This document shows, piece by piece, positions 1 to 11,394 of a DNA stretch of 64,000 nt; the stretch's first letter is position 1; each line of letters opens with the position of its first letter. The stretch is taken from NCBI GenBank assembly GCA_949752735.1, contig OX457037.1, positions 31,538,760 to 31,602,759 on the forward strand. The letters run 5' to 3'. Source of the DNA: Lumbricus terrestris. Its lineage: Eukaryota > Annelida > Clitellata > Crassiclitellata > Lumbricidae. Under the pieces are notes generated by a model. The model had not been told where the DNA came from, searched no databases, and worked only from the letters and a program-made list of their open reading frames with translations. The position numbers and the translations under genes were made by a program.

Positions 1-780
1 TAATAGGCTGAACTAGCCGCATGAAGCCTAGCATGGCCTCAATAGCGTGATAAGATGTCGTACACTCAGGGTACATAATCCTACAAAACGCGTTCTGTAG
101 CGACTAAATGACTACATAAGAATTCTTACTTACCAGTACGATGTCTCCCTGCGGCAGAAATAATAAACTTTTGCTGCTGATTTTCCTTCAATTAGACGAA
201 TAATCTGTATCGTCGTTTGATCAAAATGTGATCAAATAAGAAGATCGACCGCATACAACACAGAGAAATATTATCACATGACGACATCAAGCACTCACAG
301 TGAAAATGGCTGACAACGGTACACGCACACAGAGCCACCTATTGAATGCTCGTCAAGAAACTTCTGCGGTGCCAATTATTCTCTTCAAACGACTCTTACA
401 GACCGTTAAAATTTATATTTTCCCATCTTTAGACCCTTTGCTGCTTCTGTGTAGTAATTAGACAGCTCGGTAATTCATAAGGATGTTTCAAACTTTATTC
501 CTAGGGCGCTCTCTCTGCCGGTGTAACAAAATAGAGTAGGCGCTTAATTTGGGTGATAACAATGTTTAGAAAGAAAGAGTTGCAGTAGTCAAGTTTCGCA
601 TGAACTATATTGTGGAGTAAATGTGGATGCATTTATTTATTAAAGTTTGTTAACTGCCATTGGCGCTTTTCTGTTGTGTTGCTTGACTCTGGTTCTGCTG
701 AAAATAAGATAGCCCTTCCCACTTCTGGCTTGGCCGAATAAAGAGTGATCCAACACTTATTATGCCATTAATTAGTGTCA
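1..780. other. No gene recognised
   Basis: AT-rich sequence with no ORF or exon that I can support. Around 517 the string gccggtgtaacaaaatag resembles the inverted end of the element at 60371-63963, so a decayed relative of that element may lie here. Confidence 0.4.
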
Positions 781-789
781 TATATATCG

Positions 790-1270
790 CGGCCCTCAAT
801 TTCTCGGCCTCGGCAGGCATTTAAACCGCCGCCCTCATTTTCTCGGGCTCGGCATGTAAACTGCCGCCACCCTCATTTTCTCATCCTCGGTGTATAAACC
901 GACAACGCCCTCATTTTCTCGGCATATGAATCACCGCCCTCAATTGATCGGCCTCGGCATATGAACCGCCGCCATCGGTTTCTCGGCATTAAAACCGCCA
1001 CCCTCAGTTTTTCGGCCTCGGAATATAAACCGCCGCCCTCTGTTTCTCGGCCTCGGCATTTCAACTGCCGCCATTTTCTCGGCCTCGGCATGAACCGCCA
1101 CCCTCATTTTCTCGGTCTCGGCAAATATACCGCCGCCCTCAATTTCTCGGCTTCGGCATATAAACCGCCGCCCTCAATTTCTCGACCTCTGCATATATAT
1201 ACCGCCGCCCTCACTTTCTCGACCTCCGCATATAAACCGCCGCCCTCATTTTCTTGACCTCGGTATATAA
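790..1270. repeat. 35-36 bp minisatellite
   Basis: About 13 diverged tandem units of roughly 35-36 bp, each containing CCGCCGCCCTCA followed by TTTCTCGGCCTCGGCATATA. Spacing varies between units. Short ORFs on both strands here are by-products of the repeat and are not called as genes. Confidence 0.85.
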
Positions 1271-1652
1271 AGGGTGGGCCCAAAAAATACCCCTCTCTCT
1301 TGGCCTGAAGCAAGAATGTTGAAATGAAATTTTACAGGCTTAGAGACAATTCATATTTACACATGATGGCCAGATTTCAATCAAATATTTCAAACAGAAC
1401 AAAAGTTATACCACTTTGCATACAACAACAGTTCTTCAAATGTGTCTAATGCTTATTTACAGAATGTTCTTTGATGTTCTTTACCTAGTCTATGCAATTC
1501 AGAACGGGCGAGCATTTCCATAAATGTCCAGCTAAAAATTACTCTTAGCACAGTCAGTAAAAGTTCTTCAGGATTGCATTGCGTTTCCGACATCATCTTT
1601 GCCGTCTTGTTCTTTACAGTTTTCTCTCACCTGCAAGTATCATCAATTAAAC

Positions 1653-2394
1653 CTAGTTAACAACAAAGTCAAATTGTGGGGAGTAGTGGGTATGCACGTG
1701 GTCTTGCAGACGGATGTTTGAACATTCGAATGCACCTCAAGCCGCTTCGTAGGGAGTAGGGACCTAGTTAACAACAGAGCCAAGTTGTGGGGAGTAGTGG
1801 GTATGCACGTGGCTTTGCAGACGTATGTTTGAACATTCGAATGCACCTCAAGCCGCTTCGTAGGGACCTAGTTAACAACAGAGCCAAGTTGTGGGGAGTA
1901 GTGGGTATGTACGTGGCTTTGCAGACGTATGTTTGAACATTCGATTGCACCTCAAGCCGCTTCGTAGGGACCTATAGTTAACAACAGAGCCAAGTTGTGT
2001 GGAGTAGTGGGTATGCACGTGGCTTTGCAGACGTATGTTTGAACATTCGAATGCACCTCAAGCCGCTTCGTAGGGACCTAGTTAACAACAGAGCCAAGTT
2101 GTGGGGAGTAGTGGGTATGCACGTGGCTTTGCAGACGTATGTTTGAACATTCGAATGCACCTCAAGCCGCTTCGTAGGGACCTAGTTAACAACAGAGCCA
2201 AGTTGTGGGGAGTAGTGGGTATGCACGTGGCTTTGCAGACGTATGTTTGAACATTCGAATGCACCTCAAGCCGCTTCGTAGGGACCTAGTTAACAACAGA
2301 GCCAAGTTGTGGGGAGTAGTGGGTATGCACGTGGCTTTGCAGACGTATGTTTGAACATTCGAATGCACCTCAAGCCGCTTCGTAGGGACCTTGG
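1653..2394. repeat. 104-bp tandem array (seven units), part SINE-derived
   Basis: Seven near-identical units of 104 bp, each starting near GTTAACAACAGAGCCAAG and ending CGCTTCGTAGGGACCT. One unit has a roughly 10-bp insertion near 1760. The segment ttcgaatgcacctcaagccg closely matches the box B-distal part of the SINE at 40265-40478. The last unit runs without a break into the SINE tail at 2391. The array therefore probably arose by tandem amplification inside a SINE copy. Confidence 0.85.
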
Positions 2395-2524
2395 GCAAGT
2401 CCTTCACTCGCAATTGCTCTTACACTTCAGCGTGATACTCTGATACAGTGTCCGCTCTGTAGTCGGGAGCGCCTCTGAGTAGGTCTCTTGAAAGGGCGCT
2501 ATGACAAGTGCTCAAACATACAAG
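2391..2524 (+). mobile_element. SINE 3' part
   Basis: This stretch holds the tRNA-unrelated body and tail of the window's SINE: ccttgggcaagtccttcact, a diverged body, then gggagcgcctctgagtagg and gggcgctatgacaag. Its tRNA-like head has been replaced by the 104-bp array immediately upstream. Confidence 0.8.
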
Positions 2525-3337
2525 TCAAAGTTGACTTGAATAGTCGAAATCCTTCAAGAAGATCGCCTGCTAGTTGCTGCACATAGGACTCTAGACCTTT
2601 CAGATTATGCAGCAGTGCCAAAGAAATGCTCAAATGATTTTCAAAAACGTTTACTTCCTGCTTGGAACTCAGCAACATGCAGTAGGTGCAATTTCTTCCA
2701 GCAAATACCATTCCCAGTTTTATGTAGGCATAGTAGCTAAGAATGAATGCATGAATCAGTATGGTATGTTTGTAAGAGAAACATTGACAATTAGGCAGTC
2801 ATGATTAAAACTAAGGGCATGCTGAAATCGTGGCGGACTTTATCGTGGGGGTAGCTCAGCCGATCACGAATTACATCCATCAAACCTTCAAATATGGATA
2901 ACAGAATAAATGTAATTCAATTATAATACTCTCATTTCAATCAGGTATTTCGATAACTGAACGCTGTTACCTGTGATGAAAGATGACTAGGGAACCAGAC
3001 AATCGTAGAATGATGACTATGGAACCAGACAATCGTAGAATGTTAGGAATGCTAGCATGATGACCATGGATACAGACGTGTCTCGTTTTCTTCCAGTGCG
3101 CACATCAGGTCTTCCATGCAGTTACTGCGATCGCACTGTTCGCACAAGAGTCGAAGCAGAAAAATCTGTAAAAACAAGAACATGGTTTATGTTGGCATTA
3201 AAGAACAAATCAATCACCCTCTCAAAGCTTATTCGCTGCACACAATCCATGACGGCAACTTGTGCCAAAAAATTATTATTTTCTGAAACATTCTTTAACC
3301 GCAGTAGTATAGGGGAGAAGAGAAAAATTTAAGGTAT
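2525..3337. other. No gene recognised
   Basis: Short ORFs only, such as 3057-3332 on plus, without a recognisable family or splice context. The sequence atgatgactatggaacc is locally duplicated near 2980-3030. Confidence 0.4.
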
Positions 3338-3756
3338 TACCACAGAATAGATAAAGCGTAGCCAGAAGTCTAACTGACCGTATTTCAATGCTAAGCGCTG
3401 TAATGCCAGTATAGTCTATGCGAATGCAGCGCTCCCAGCGGCGGGCGTGAACTTTCGCTCAATGCTACCGCACGGACTGCCGGTGTTTACGTTGCGCACC
3501 ATCTACTAATCTAGGTGCTAATTGTGAAGTTTATTCTTCCTGGGACTGAATGACTTTCATGACTGGTGTTAGTAATTATTATTCGACCTAGGTCCAAACG
3601 ACTTGTGATAGTTTGTTTTAATGGCGACCAATACCTGCTTGTTTTCGGCGGTTCTTGCAAGATCAGGCCATGTCCTCCACGAGTTAGCCTACTCCCCAGC
3701 GAAGCAAACGGATTATAGCCTACACCCCAGACCGGGTACTTTCTAGGACCACATGA

Positions 3757-4099
3757 CTGGGGCGGATCCAGGGGGGGGGCAATCCGGCCATGGCGCCCCC
3801 CATTTAAAAATTGCATGGGACGTGCCCCCCCATTTGTTGGTTTCAACAAGCTATTAAATAAATGTAGTCGGAGAGAAAAACAGGACATCAGGCCCCCCTA
3901 TTAAAAAAGCGTACGGGACTTGGCTCCCCCCGTCGATTTAGCGGCGGATGTTTCGCGGAAAATTGGTCGATGACTAAAAAAAGGTCATCAGTTTTTTCGG
4001 CGGATGAAATGGTATATTTTCCCCGGAAAAGTTGGCCGATGACTAAAAAAGGTCATCAGTTTTTTGCCCCCCACCCTTCGGAAATTTCTGTATCCCCCC
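3757..4099. mobile_element. hAT-like MITE, old copy
   Basis: It starts CTGGGGCGGATCCAGGGG and ends in aaatttctgtatccccc, the reverse of the ends of the better preserved copy at 26082-26582. It shares that copy's internal hairpin in which GATGAC and GTCATC flank a T-run, seen twice at 3970-4060. The 8-bp target duplication is no longer clear. Confidence 0.65.
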
Positions 4100-4141
4100 T
4101 TGACTTGTGAAGTTTTTTCTTCCCATAACAAATGCTGGGTG

Positions 4142-4430
4142 CATAGGCGTACGAGGCGGGGGTCCAGTGGGGGAGGGCAAATGCCCCCAAATTTCGGGCC
4201 TCTTTTTTCGGGCAAGCAGACCCGGGCAAATACGTTAGTTTAAGAAAACTCAAAATAGTATTTTTCATAAGATTTCAACCCGATGACTAAAAAAAGTTGT
4301 CAACTTTTTGTCTGGGAAAAAATATTTTCCACCCCGAGATTTCGATCCATGAAGTCATTTATTCCGGATTTATTTTGGGGGCAGAAGTAAAATCTTGGCC
4401 CCCACTGCTGAAATCTCCCGTACACCTATG
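4142..4430. mobile_element. MITE with CATAGG ends
   Basis: The left end CATAGGCGTACGAGG and the right end CCCGTACACCTATG are imperfect inverted repeats. The termini resemble the 146-bp MITE at 28776-28921. The flanking octamers gctgggtg and cgtgtgtg match at only 5 of 8 positions, so the boundaries are approximate. Confidence 0.6.
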
Positions 4431-4674
4431 CGTGTGTGTCGAACGTTTACTATCAATGCTGTTGCCTGTTGTCGCTCAACCTTATGACGCCATTGCACTT
4501 GGTCCAGAGACTGAGCATCCATCCACGTCATATGTCATCTGTTGATGAAATCCGTTGGCTGGCTTCACCTGTGTGTGCCTCCCAATGGTGATTTCCAGCT
4601 TACTATGCAGTGCACTGTTTACTAACTGATGTAATATATTTGTTCGTGACACTTAACATCAAGTGGCCGGCGCA

Positions 4675-4736
4675 GAGAGCACCCTGAGTAGCTTTCTGGA
4701 AGAAGCGCTATATAAATGTTCAGAATAAATCAATCA
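4675..4736 (+). mobile_element. LINE/SINE 3' tail fragment
   Basis: It carries gagcaccctgagtagc, then gaagcgctatataaatg and an (AATC)n-like end. This is the 3' terminal signature shared by the LINE and SINE copies in this window. Confidence 0.55.
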
Positions 4737-5254
4737 GTTAGGAGTTATTGCCAAGTTTGAAGGACATCTTGGAACTCCATTTTATTTTGGGGGGCTGTCA
4801 TGCTCTGAATAGTTATCGTAATCTCGAGACTTCTGCTGTGCCCATGAAAGCGAAGTCGCTGGAACCAGATGACTGACAGGTGCTTAATCAAAATAAAAAC
4901 AACAGGCAGCGGGTCAAATAGCTAGTACAGTCCCATAATATAGTATATCATTAAACACAACATTGAGTACTTGAAGAATACTTGTCTTTTTAATACATAA
5001 CTCTTGCAACCATGAAACATGCAGTGAAAGGTGAAAATGCAACTTTTCATGCATCACAATTGTGCCAGGTAAACAATTTTCTTAGCAAATAACCGCAAAA
5101 TACATAAGTGCATTTTGTTCACACAAGTCGCTATAGGTTCTGGGAGGTCAGAAAATGAAAAATCAACAGGACAACTGACAGATGTCGGTGCCACTATACA
5201 TGATGACACAGTGCTCAATTTAGACAATGTCACCAATAGCTGATCATCAGAAAA

Positions 5255-6481
5255 ACAATTGCCACTATGACTCGGTTGCAAGACTGTTGAAGCAGACATT
5301 GCGATATGCGTTCCGAAACTGGTACCAGGTTGGATTGGCATTAAGTCCTCCAGCCTGGCGAATAACACCAAAGAAGTTCTCCAGAGGATCCTGATTAAAA
5401 AATCGAAAGCCATGATTTTATGATAAGTCATTCCATAGTAACAATAATGCATTAATATTACTTCGCCAACCTTCAAAACATTTAACTTGCAAAATGATAT
5501 CACGTCCTGTAGATACAGTTATCACACGCAAAGTTGACAACCAGGACTGTACATCCAGCAAAATGGAAAGATGTTTTGATCTTGCAGATAAGCTGCCTCT
5601 GCAAACTTTTGTACAATACACCTCAGAACTATTGAAACAATCAAAAAGAGTGTCAAATTTCTCAGCATATTCAGCTGTACCTATGGCAAGGGGTCCTAAT
5701 GAACCAATATTTAGAACAATTTGTTTCGATTGCTGCAGCTACAGAATGACTTAATGTTTGAGCAGCAAGTTTATCTCGCATCTTAGAAAACGATGTCAAA
5801 TGAATGTGTTGCCCACTCGGACGTGGTGCTAAGTGGTAGTTCCGCTTGGCATCAAGACTGTACAAACTTCTAACATGTTCCAATGTTGCAACATTTTTTC
5901 CGCTGTGCACAATGTTTTTTCCAAACACATTTCTGTACACAGAACACTTACACCAACAGCTTGTTCAAGATTGTTTTGTTTGTATGTGCACTTGTTATAG
6001 CGCCCCTTTAAGCACTCTCTACTCAGAGGCGCTCCCGAATGCAGAGCGTACACTGCATCGGAGTTTCACGCCGAAGCGCTGAGCAATTCTGGGTGAAGGA
6101 CTTGCCCAAGGTCCTTACGCGGCGAGGTGGATTCGAATCTCGAACCTTCCGGCTTCAAGGCAACAACGCCACCACAACGCCACCGCGCCCCAAAGATGTT
6201 CATCTGTGACCACTCTTCCAATGTTCGTCTGTCTTCGTTTTGTGGCTGGCTGGCAGGTTCTTGATGTTGGTAGTTTTCTCTTAAGCGTTCGCAGCGATGG
6301 TGGATTCGGAACAGCGAATAGTGCTGGCTCAGCGTTCCACGTCAGCCGATTCTTGCACTCTCGGTTGTTGAACTGACTATCCTCGAAATGTTCAGCGCAG
6401 AGGACGTAACCTTTGTTGAGGCAGTCAGATGACACATTTATAAGATCTTGTCTCCTCGTATTCTGAACCCACTTCTTGCAC
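5255..6481 (-). pseudogene. THAP/P-element-like transposase remnant
   Basis: Read on minus, a good acceptor (ttgttgacag) at 6482 opens an exon encoding the C-terminal half of a THAP zinc finger: CKKWVQNTRRQDL, then GYVLCAEHFEDSQF, then a hydrophobic ALFAVPNPP. A SINE interrupts it at 5979-6191. A middle piece follows at about 5740-5905 (EHVRSLYSLDAKRNYHL, HLTSFSKMRDKLAAQTLS). The C-terminal part then includes NQDPLENFFGVIRQAGG at about 5345-5395, the signature of P-element/THAP9 transposases. An in-frame TAA after WNDLS at 5418-5420 and a frame change near 5285 break it. The first THAP exon, with the CxxC motif, was not found. The protein would bind the element's ends and catalyse cut-and-paste transposition; this copy cannot. 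Confidence 0.85.
5979..6191 (-). mobile_element. Full-length tRNA-derived SINE
   Basis: On minus it begins ggggcgcggtggcg and has a box B-like GATTCGAATCC. The body reads ccttgggcaagtcc to agtttcacg-type sequence, and the tail is gagtagagagtgc...gggcgctataac. It inserted into the transposase remnant, so it is younger than that element. Confidence 0.88.
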
Positions 6482-7032
6482 CTGTCAACAACATGAAAAC
6501 ACTTGATTATCGTAATCGTAATCTCCAAACTTCTACAGCGCCACTTGAAAGCCAAGCGCAGGCACCAGCTTATGCACGAGCGTTGAGTCAAAAGGGCTGT
6601 CCGCTAGAGTAGTCCAAAGGAGGTCCTGGTCGGTTGCCACAGCATCAGAGGAGGCGGAACAGCTACTAAGGCAGGTGTCGTCCGAGTCGGTACATTCAAT
6701 CATATCAAACGTTGCATTTACAAATCGTTTTACTTTCTCGTTTATTCACTTTTATTTTACCATTATATTTCACCATTTGCTTCGGTTGATTACTTGCTTA
6801 CTGACCGCTTTACATAGTGAGATGTGACAGGCCGCTGCGCTATATTTCATACAAAACAATATGTTTTGTATACGGGCACGCAGTCTTCGGGATTACCCAC
6901 ATAATTTTTTTATCAACAGTGTAAACACCTTTACTCTAGTGAACAAAATAACAATATAACATTGATTGTGGATTACATCACAGAACAAAAAACGCTACCC
7001 TACATCTGTTCTCTTACAACAACTATTCAAAT

Positions 7033-7165
7033 AATCAATCAATCGTAATTTATATAGCGCCCCGTCAAAGTACTTACTCAGAGGCGCTCCCGGCCAAGAT
7101 CAAACGAAAAAAAACAGTCTTCAACAGTTTGTGAAATTGAAAAGAGCTTGGGAGGTGTCGCCCTC
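7033..7165 (-). mobile_element. LINE 3' end fragment
   Basis: Plus starts caatcaatcaatcgtaattt, then atatagcgccccg and ctcagaggcgctcccgg, then cagtcttcaacagtttgtga. The same order recurs at 34851-34985. It is a 5'-truncated LINE 3' end on minus with an (ATTG)n tail. Confidence 0.6.
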
Positions 7166-7854
7166 CTCCTTTATCCAGGTTTGGGACTGGCACTGGGAGA
7201 GTGCGACCAGTGGCGGAACTACAAATGCATGGACAAGAGACGCTGCACCTTTAGAAGTCAGAGAGCGAGCAATGAGCCTACCGTGTTTCATCTTTCGGGA
7301 AGCGAAAAAACGACAAACATTTCTTTTTCATTCTGTTATTTGTACATCCAATTGCTGCACAATGCTGTCCGCCAGACGTTCTCATTATTTTATTAAATTT
7401 TCAGCGACTTTTACATAAAGAATCAGTAAAAAGTTAACGCTCGTAACATATTATTATTTTACGCGCTAAAATGGCCGACGTGCATAGACTACAAACTTTT
7501 TAGAATAATATCCGAATTACAGTAAAAGCTTGGAGTTGGACTTCTGGCTACGCTTTATCTATTCTGTGGTATTACGTATTAGTATAAAGATTGCACACAA
7601 CTATGAACACCATAAGCCAGCTTATTCTTCATCAAACATCGTCAGTCACGTGAAGTAGAACAGATTTACAACTAATCATCCTAAATAACAATCAATTAGC
7701 AAATTAAGTCATCTGGCTAATCTCAGTTACCTGTAAAGGGATTCCGAGAGGACAGAAGGGATCCAGAAGATCATGGCAGGCGACTGAACGAGCATCTTGA
7801 CATCTAATCCCGGAGGAGGACGACGAGGATCGCTGATGAGGAGGACGACGAGGG

Positions 7855-10800
7855 GTTGAGGACAAGGATGGTTGAGGAGGACGACGAGGATGGTTGAGGA
7901 GGACGACGAGGATGGTTGAGGAGGACGACGAGGATGGTTGAGGAGGACGACGAGGATGGTTGGGGAGGACGACGAGGATGGTTGGGGAGGACGACGAGGA
8001 TGGTTGAGGAGGACGACGAGGATGGTTGAGGAGGACGACGAGGATGGTTGAGGAAGATGACGAGGATGGTTGGGAAGGACGACGAGGATGGTTGAGGAGG
8101 ACGACGAGGGTGGTTGAGGAGGACGACGAGGATGGTTGGGGAGGACGACGAGGATGGTTGGGAGGACGACGAGGATGGTTGGGGAGGACGACGAGGATGG
8201 TCGGAGAGGACGACGAGGATGGTTGGGGAGGACGACGAGGGTGGTTGAGGAGGACGAGGATGGTTGAGGAGGACGACGAGGATGGTTGGGGAGGACGACG
8301 AGGATGGTTGAGGCGACGATGAAGATGGTGGAGGAGGACGACGAGGATGGTTGAGGAGGACGACGAGGATGGTTGGGGAGGACGACGAGGATGGTTGAGG
8401 AGGACGACGAGGATGGTTGAGAAGGACGACGAGGGTGGTTGAGGAGGACGACGAGGGTGGTTGAGGAGGACGACGAGGATGGTTGGGGAGGACGACGAGG
8501 ATGGTTGGGGAGGACGACGAGGATGGTTGAGAAGGACGACGAGGGTGGTTGAGGAGGACGACGAGGATGGTTGAGGAGGACGACGAGGATGGTGGAGGAG
8601 GACGACGAGGATGGTTGGGGAGGACGACGACGATGGTTGAGGAGGACGACGAGGATGGTTGACGAGGACGACGAGGGTGGTTGGGGAGGACGACGAGGAT
8701 GGTTGAGGAGGACGACGAGGATGGTTGAGGAGGACGACGAGGATGGTTGAGGAGGACGACGAGGATGGTGGAGGAGGACGACGAGGATGGTTGGGGAGGA
8801 CGACGAGGATGGTTGAGGACGACGACGGTGGTTGAGGAGGACGACGAGGATGGTTGGGGAGGACGACGAGGATGGTTGAGGAGGACGACGAGGATGGTTG
8901 GGGAGGACGACGAGGATGGTTGGGGAGGACGACGAGGATGGTTGAGGAGGACGACGAGGATGGTTGGGGAGGACGACGAGGATGGTTGGGGAGGACGACG
9001 AGGATGGTTGGGAAGGACGACGAGGGTGGTTGAGGAGGACGAGGATGGTTGAGGAGGACGACGAGGATGGTTGGGGAGGACGACGAGGATGGTTGGGAAG
9101 GACGACGAGGATGGTTGGGGAGGACGACGAGGATGGTTGAGGACGACGAGGGTTGTTGGGGAGGACGACGAGGATGGTTGGGGAGGACGACGAGGATGGT
9201 TGGGGAGGACGACGAGGATGGTTGAGGAGGACGACGAGGATGGTTGGGGAGGACGACGAGGATGGTTGGGGAGGACGACGAGGGTGGTTGAGGAGGACGA
9301 GGATGGTTGGGGAGGACGACGAGGATGGTTGGGGAGGACGACGAGGATGGTTGGGGAGGACGACGAGGGTGGTTGAGGAGGACGAGGATGGTTGAGGAGG
9401 ACGACGAGGATGGTTGGGGAGGACGACGAGGATGGTTGGGGAGGACGACGACGATGGTTGAGGAGGACGACGAGGATGGTTGACGAGGACGACGAGGGTG
9501 GTTGGGGAGGACGACGAAGATGGTTGAGTACGACGAGGATGGTGGAGGACGACGAGGATGGTTGGGGAGGACGACGAGGATGGTTGAGGAGGACGACGAG
9601 GGTGGTTGAGGAGGACGACGAGGATGGTTGGGGAGGACGACGAGGATGGTTGGGGAGGACGACGAGGATGGTTGAGGAGGACGACGAGGATGGTTGGGGA
9701 GGACGACGAGGATGGTTGGGGAGGACGACGAGGATGGTTGGGGAGGACGACGAGGGTGGTTGAGGAGGACGAGGATGGTTGAGGAGGACGACGAGGATGG
9801 TTGGGGAGGACGACGAGGATGGTTGGGAAGGACGACGAGGATGGTTGAGGAGGACGACGAGGATGGTGGAGGAGGACGACGAGGATGGTTGGGGAGGACG
9901 ACGAGGATGGTTGAGGACGACGAGGGTTGTTGGGGAGGACGACGAGGATGGTTGGGGAGGACGACGAGGATGGTTGAGGAGGACGACGAGGATGGTTGAG
10001 GAGGACGACGAGGATGGTTGGGGAGGACGACGAGGATGGTTGGGGAGGACGACGAGGATGGTTGGGGAGGACGACGAGGGTGGTTGAGGAGGTCGAGGAT
10101 GGTTGAGGAGGACGACGAGGATGGTTGGGGAGGACGACGAGGATGGTTGGGGAGGACGACGACGATGGTTGAGGAGGACGACGAGGATGGTTGGCGAGGA
10201 CGACGAGGGTGGTTGGGGAGGACGACGAAGATGGTTGAGTACGACGAGGATGGTGGAGGACGACGAGGATGGTTGGGGAGGACGACGAGGATGGTTGGGG
10301 AGGACGACGAGGATGGTTGAGGAGGACGACGAGGGTGGTTGAGGAGGACGACGAGGATGGTTGAGGAGGACGACGAGGGTGGTTGAGGAGGACGACGAGG
10401 ATGGTTGGGGAGGACGACGAGGACGGTTGAGGAGGACGACGAGGATGGTTGAGGAGGACGACGAGGATGGTTGAGGAGGACGACGAGGATGGTTGGGGAG
10501 GACGACGAGGATGGTTGAGGAGGACGAGGATGGTTGATGAGGACGACGAGGATGGTTGGGGAGGACGACGAGGATGGTTGAGGAGGACGACAAAGATGGT
10601 GGAGGAGGACGACGATGGTTGAGGAGGACGACGAGGATGGTTGAGGAGGACGACGAGGGTGGTTGAGGAGGACGACGAGGATGGTTGAGGAGGACGACGA
10701 GGATGGTTGAGGAGGTCGACGAAGGTGGTTGAGGAGGACGACGAGGATGGTTGAGGAGGACGAGGATGGTTGAGGAGGACGACGAGGATGGTTGGGGAGG

Positions 10801-10937
10801 ACGACGAGGATGGTTGAGGACGACGACGAGGGTGGTTGAGGAGGACGACGAGGATGGTTGGGGAGGACGACGAGGATGGTTGGGGAGGACGACGAGGATG
10901 GTTGAGGAGGAGGAGGACGACGAGGGGTTGAGGAGGA
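7855..10937. repeat. 22-bp minisatellite, about 140 units
   Basis: About 3.08 kb of tandem GAGGATGGTTGAGGAGGACGAC units and point variants (TTGGGG for TTGAGG, GGGTGG for GGATGG), with occasional units short by 3-4 bp. Because 22 is not a multiple of 3, a unit lacking stops on minus is open in all three minus frames. That yields overlapping ORFs of 1112, 1093 and 929 codons reading SSSSSPTILVVLPNHPRRPP. I see no splice sites, family similarity or preferred frame, so I treat it as non-coding. The plus strand is strongly G-rich. Confidence 0.95.
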
Positions 10938-11065
10938 GGACGACCTTGCGACATCATCCGCTGCTGTCCAAGAACCATCCAACATTGCGACGCCGAAATG
11001 ACCACGGATCCAGATGATCGTTGTTGAAGATTCCAGGCGTCTTCCGCTGTCTCCCAGTCCATCAT

Positions 11066-11394
11066 AACGTCTTACGAGATCTGAAACAACAAGAACTTAG
11101 GCAGTACCTGCTGCAAGAACCCAAAGGTATCATCAAAATCTCCTTATATGCATTATATCTGATGTGCTCTGAATTATATTGCTTTTTAATGGCTCTTACA
11201 GGCAGCAGATACCTCTATAGCTGGACTAAAATGTAATCGCTGAATTATAATCATATTAAGAAATTACCAGCTACAAAAGTTGTTACATAGGGAACACAAA
11301 CATTTAGATAAGAAAAAGGGAAATATACAGAAAGTACCCTAATTAATATGCAAGGACCTACAGTACTTCATTTACAATCCTACCTATGGAGCAT
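11066..11394. other. No gene recognised
   Basis: Unique AT-rich flank between the minisatellite and the 5' LTR. No feature could be supported. Confidence 0.4.

Larger units (their letters stand above)
3338..7571 (-). mobile_element. P-element-like DNA transposon, degenerate
   Basis: Inverted terminal repeats of about 37 bp are seen at 3338-3374 and 7535-7571. Both start TACCACAGAATAGATAAAGC at the outer edge and continue gtagccagaagtc. The 8 bp outside are taaggtat on the left and ttacgtat on the right, matching at 6 of 8 positions; P elements make 8-bp target duplications. Between the ends lie minus-strand remnants of a THAP-type transposase. Later insertions include two MITE-like elements (3757-4099 and 4142-4430), a SINE (5979-6191) and LINE tails. 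The element is about 4.2 kb and is not intact. Confidence 0.75.

Noticed and set aside
1653..2394. CRISPR array
   Set aside because: The units are contiguous long repeats without unique spacers, in animal DNA.
1643..2413. Repeated ~60-75 codon ORFs
   Set aside because: They arise from the 104-bp array, with one identical ORF per pair of units.
7704..11065. Three giant minus-strand ORFs (1112, 1093, 929 codons)
   Set aside because: They are the three frames of one 22-bp tandem repeat and encode the same peptide. No frame is favoured and no start, splice or domain context supports a protein.
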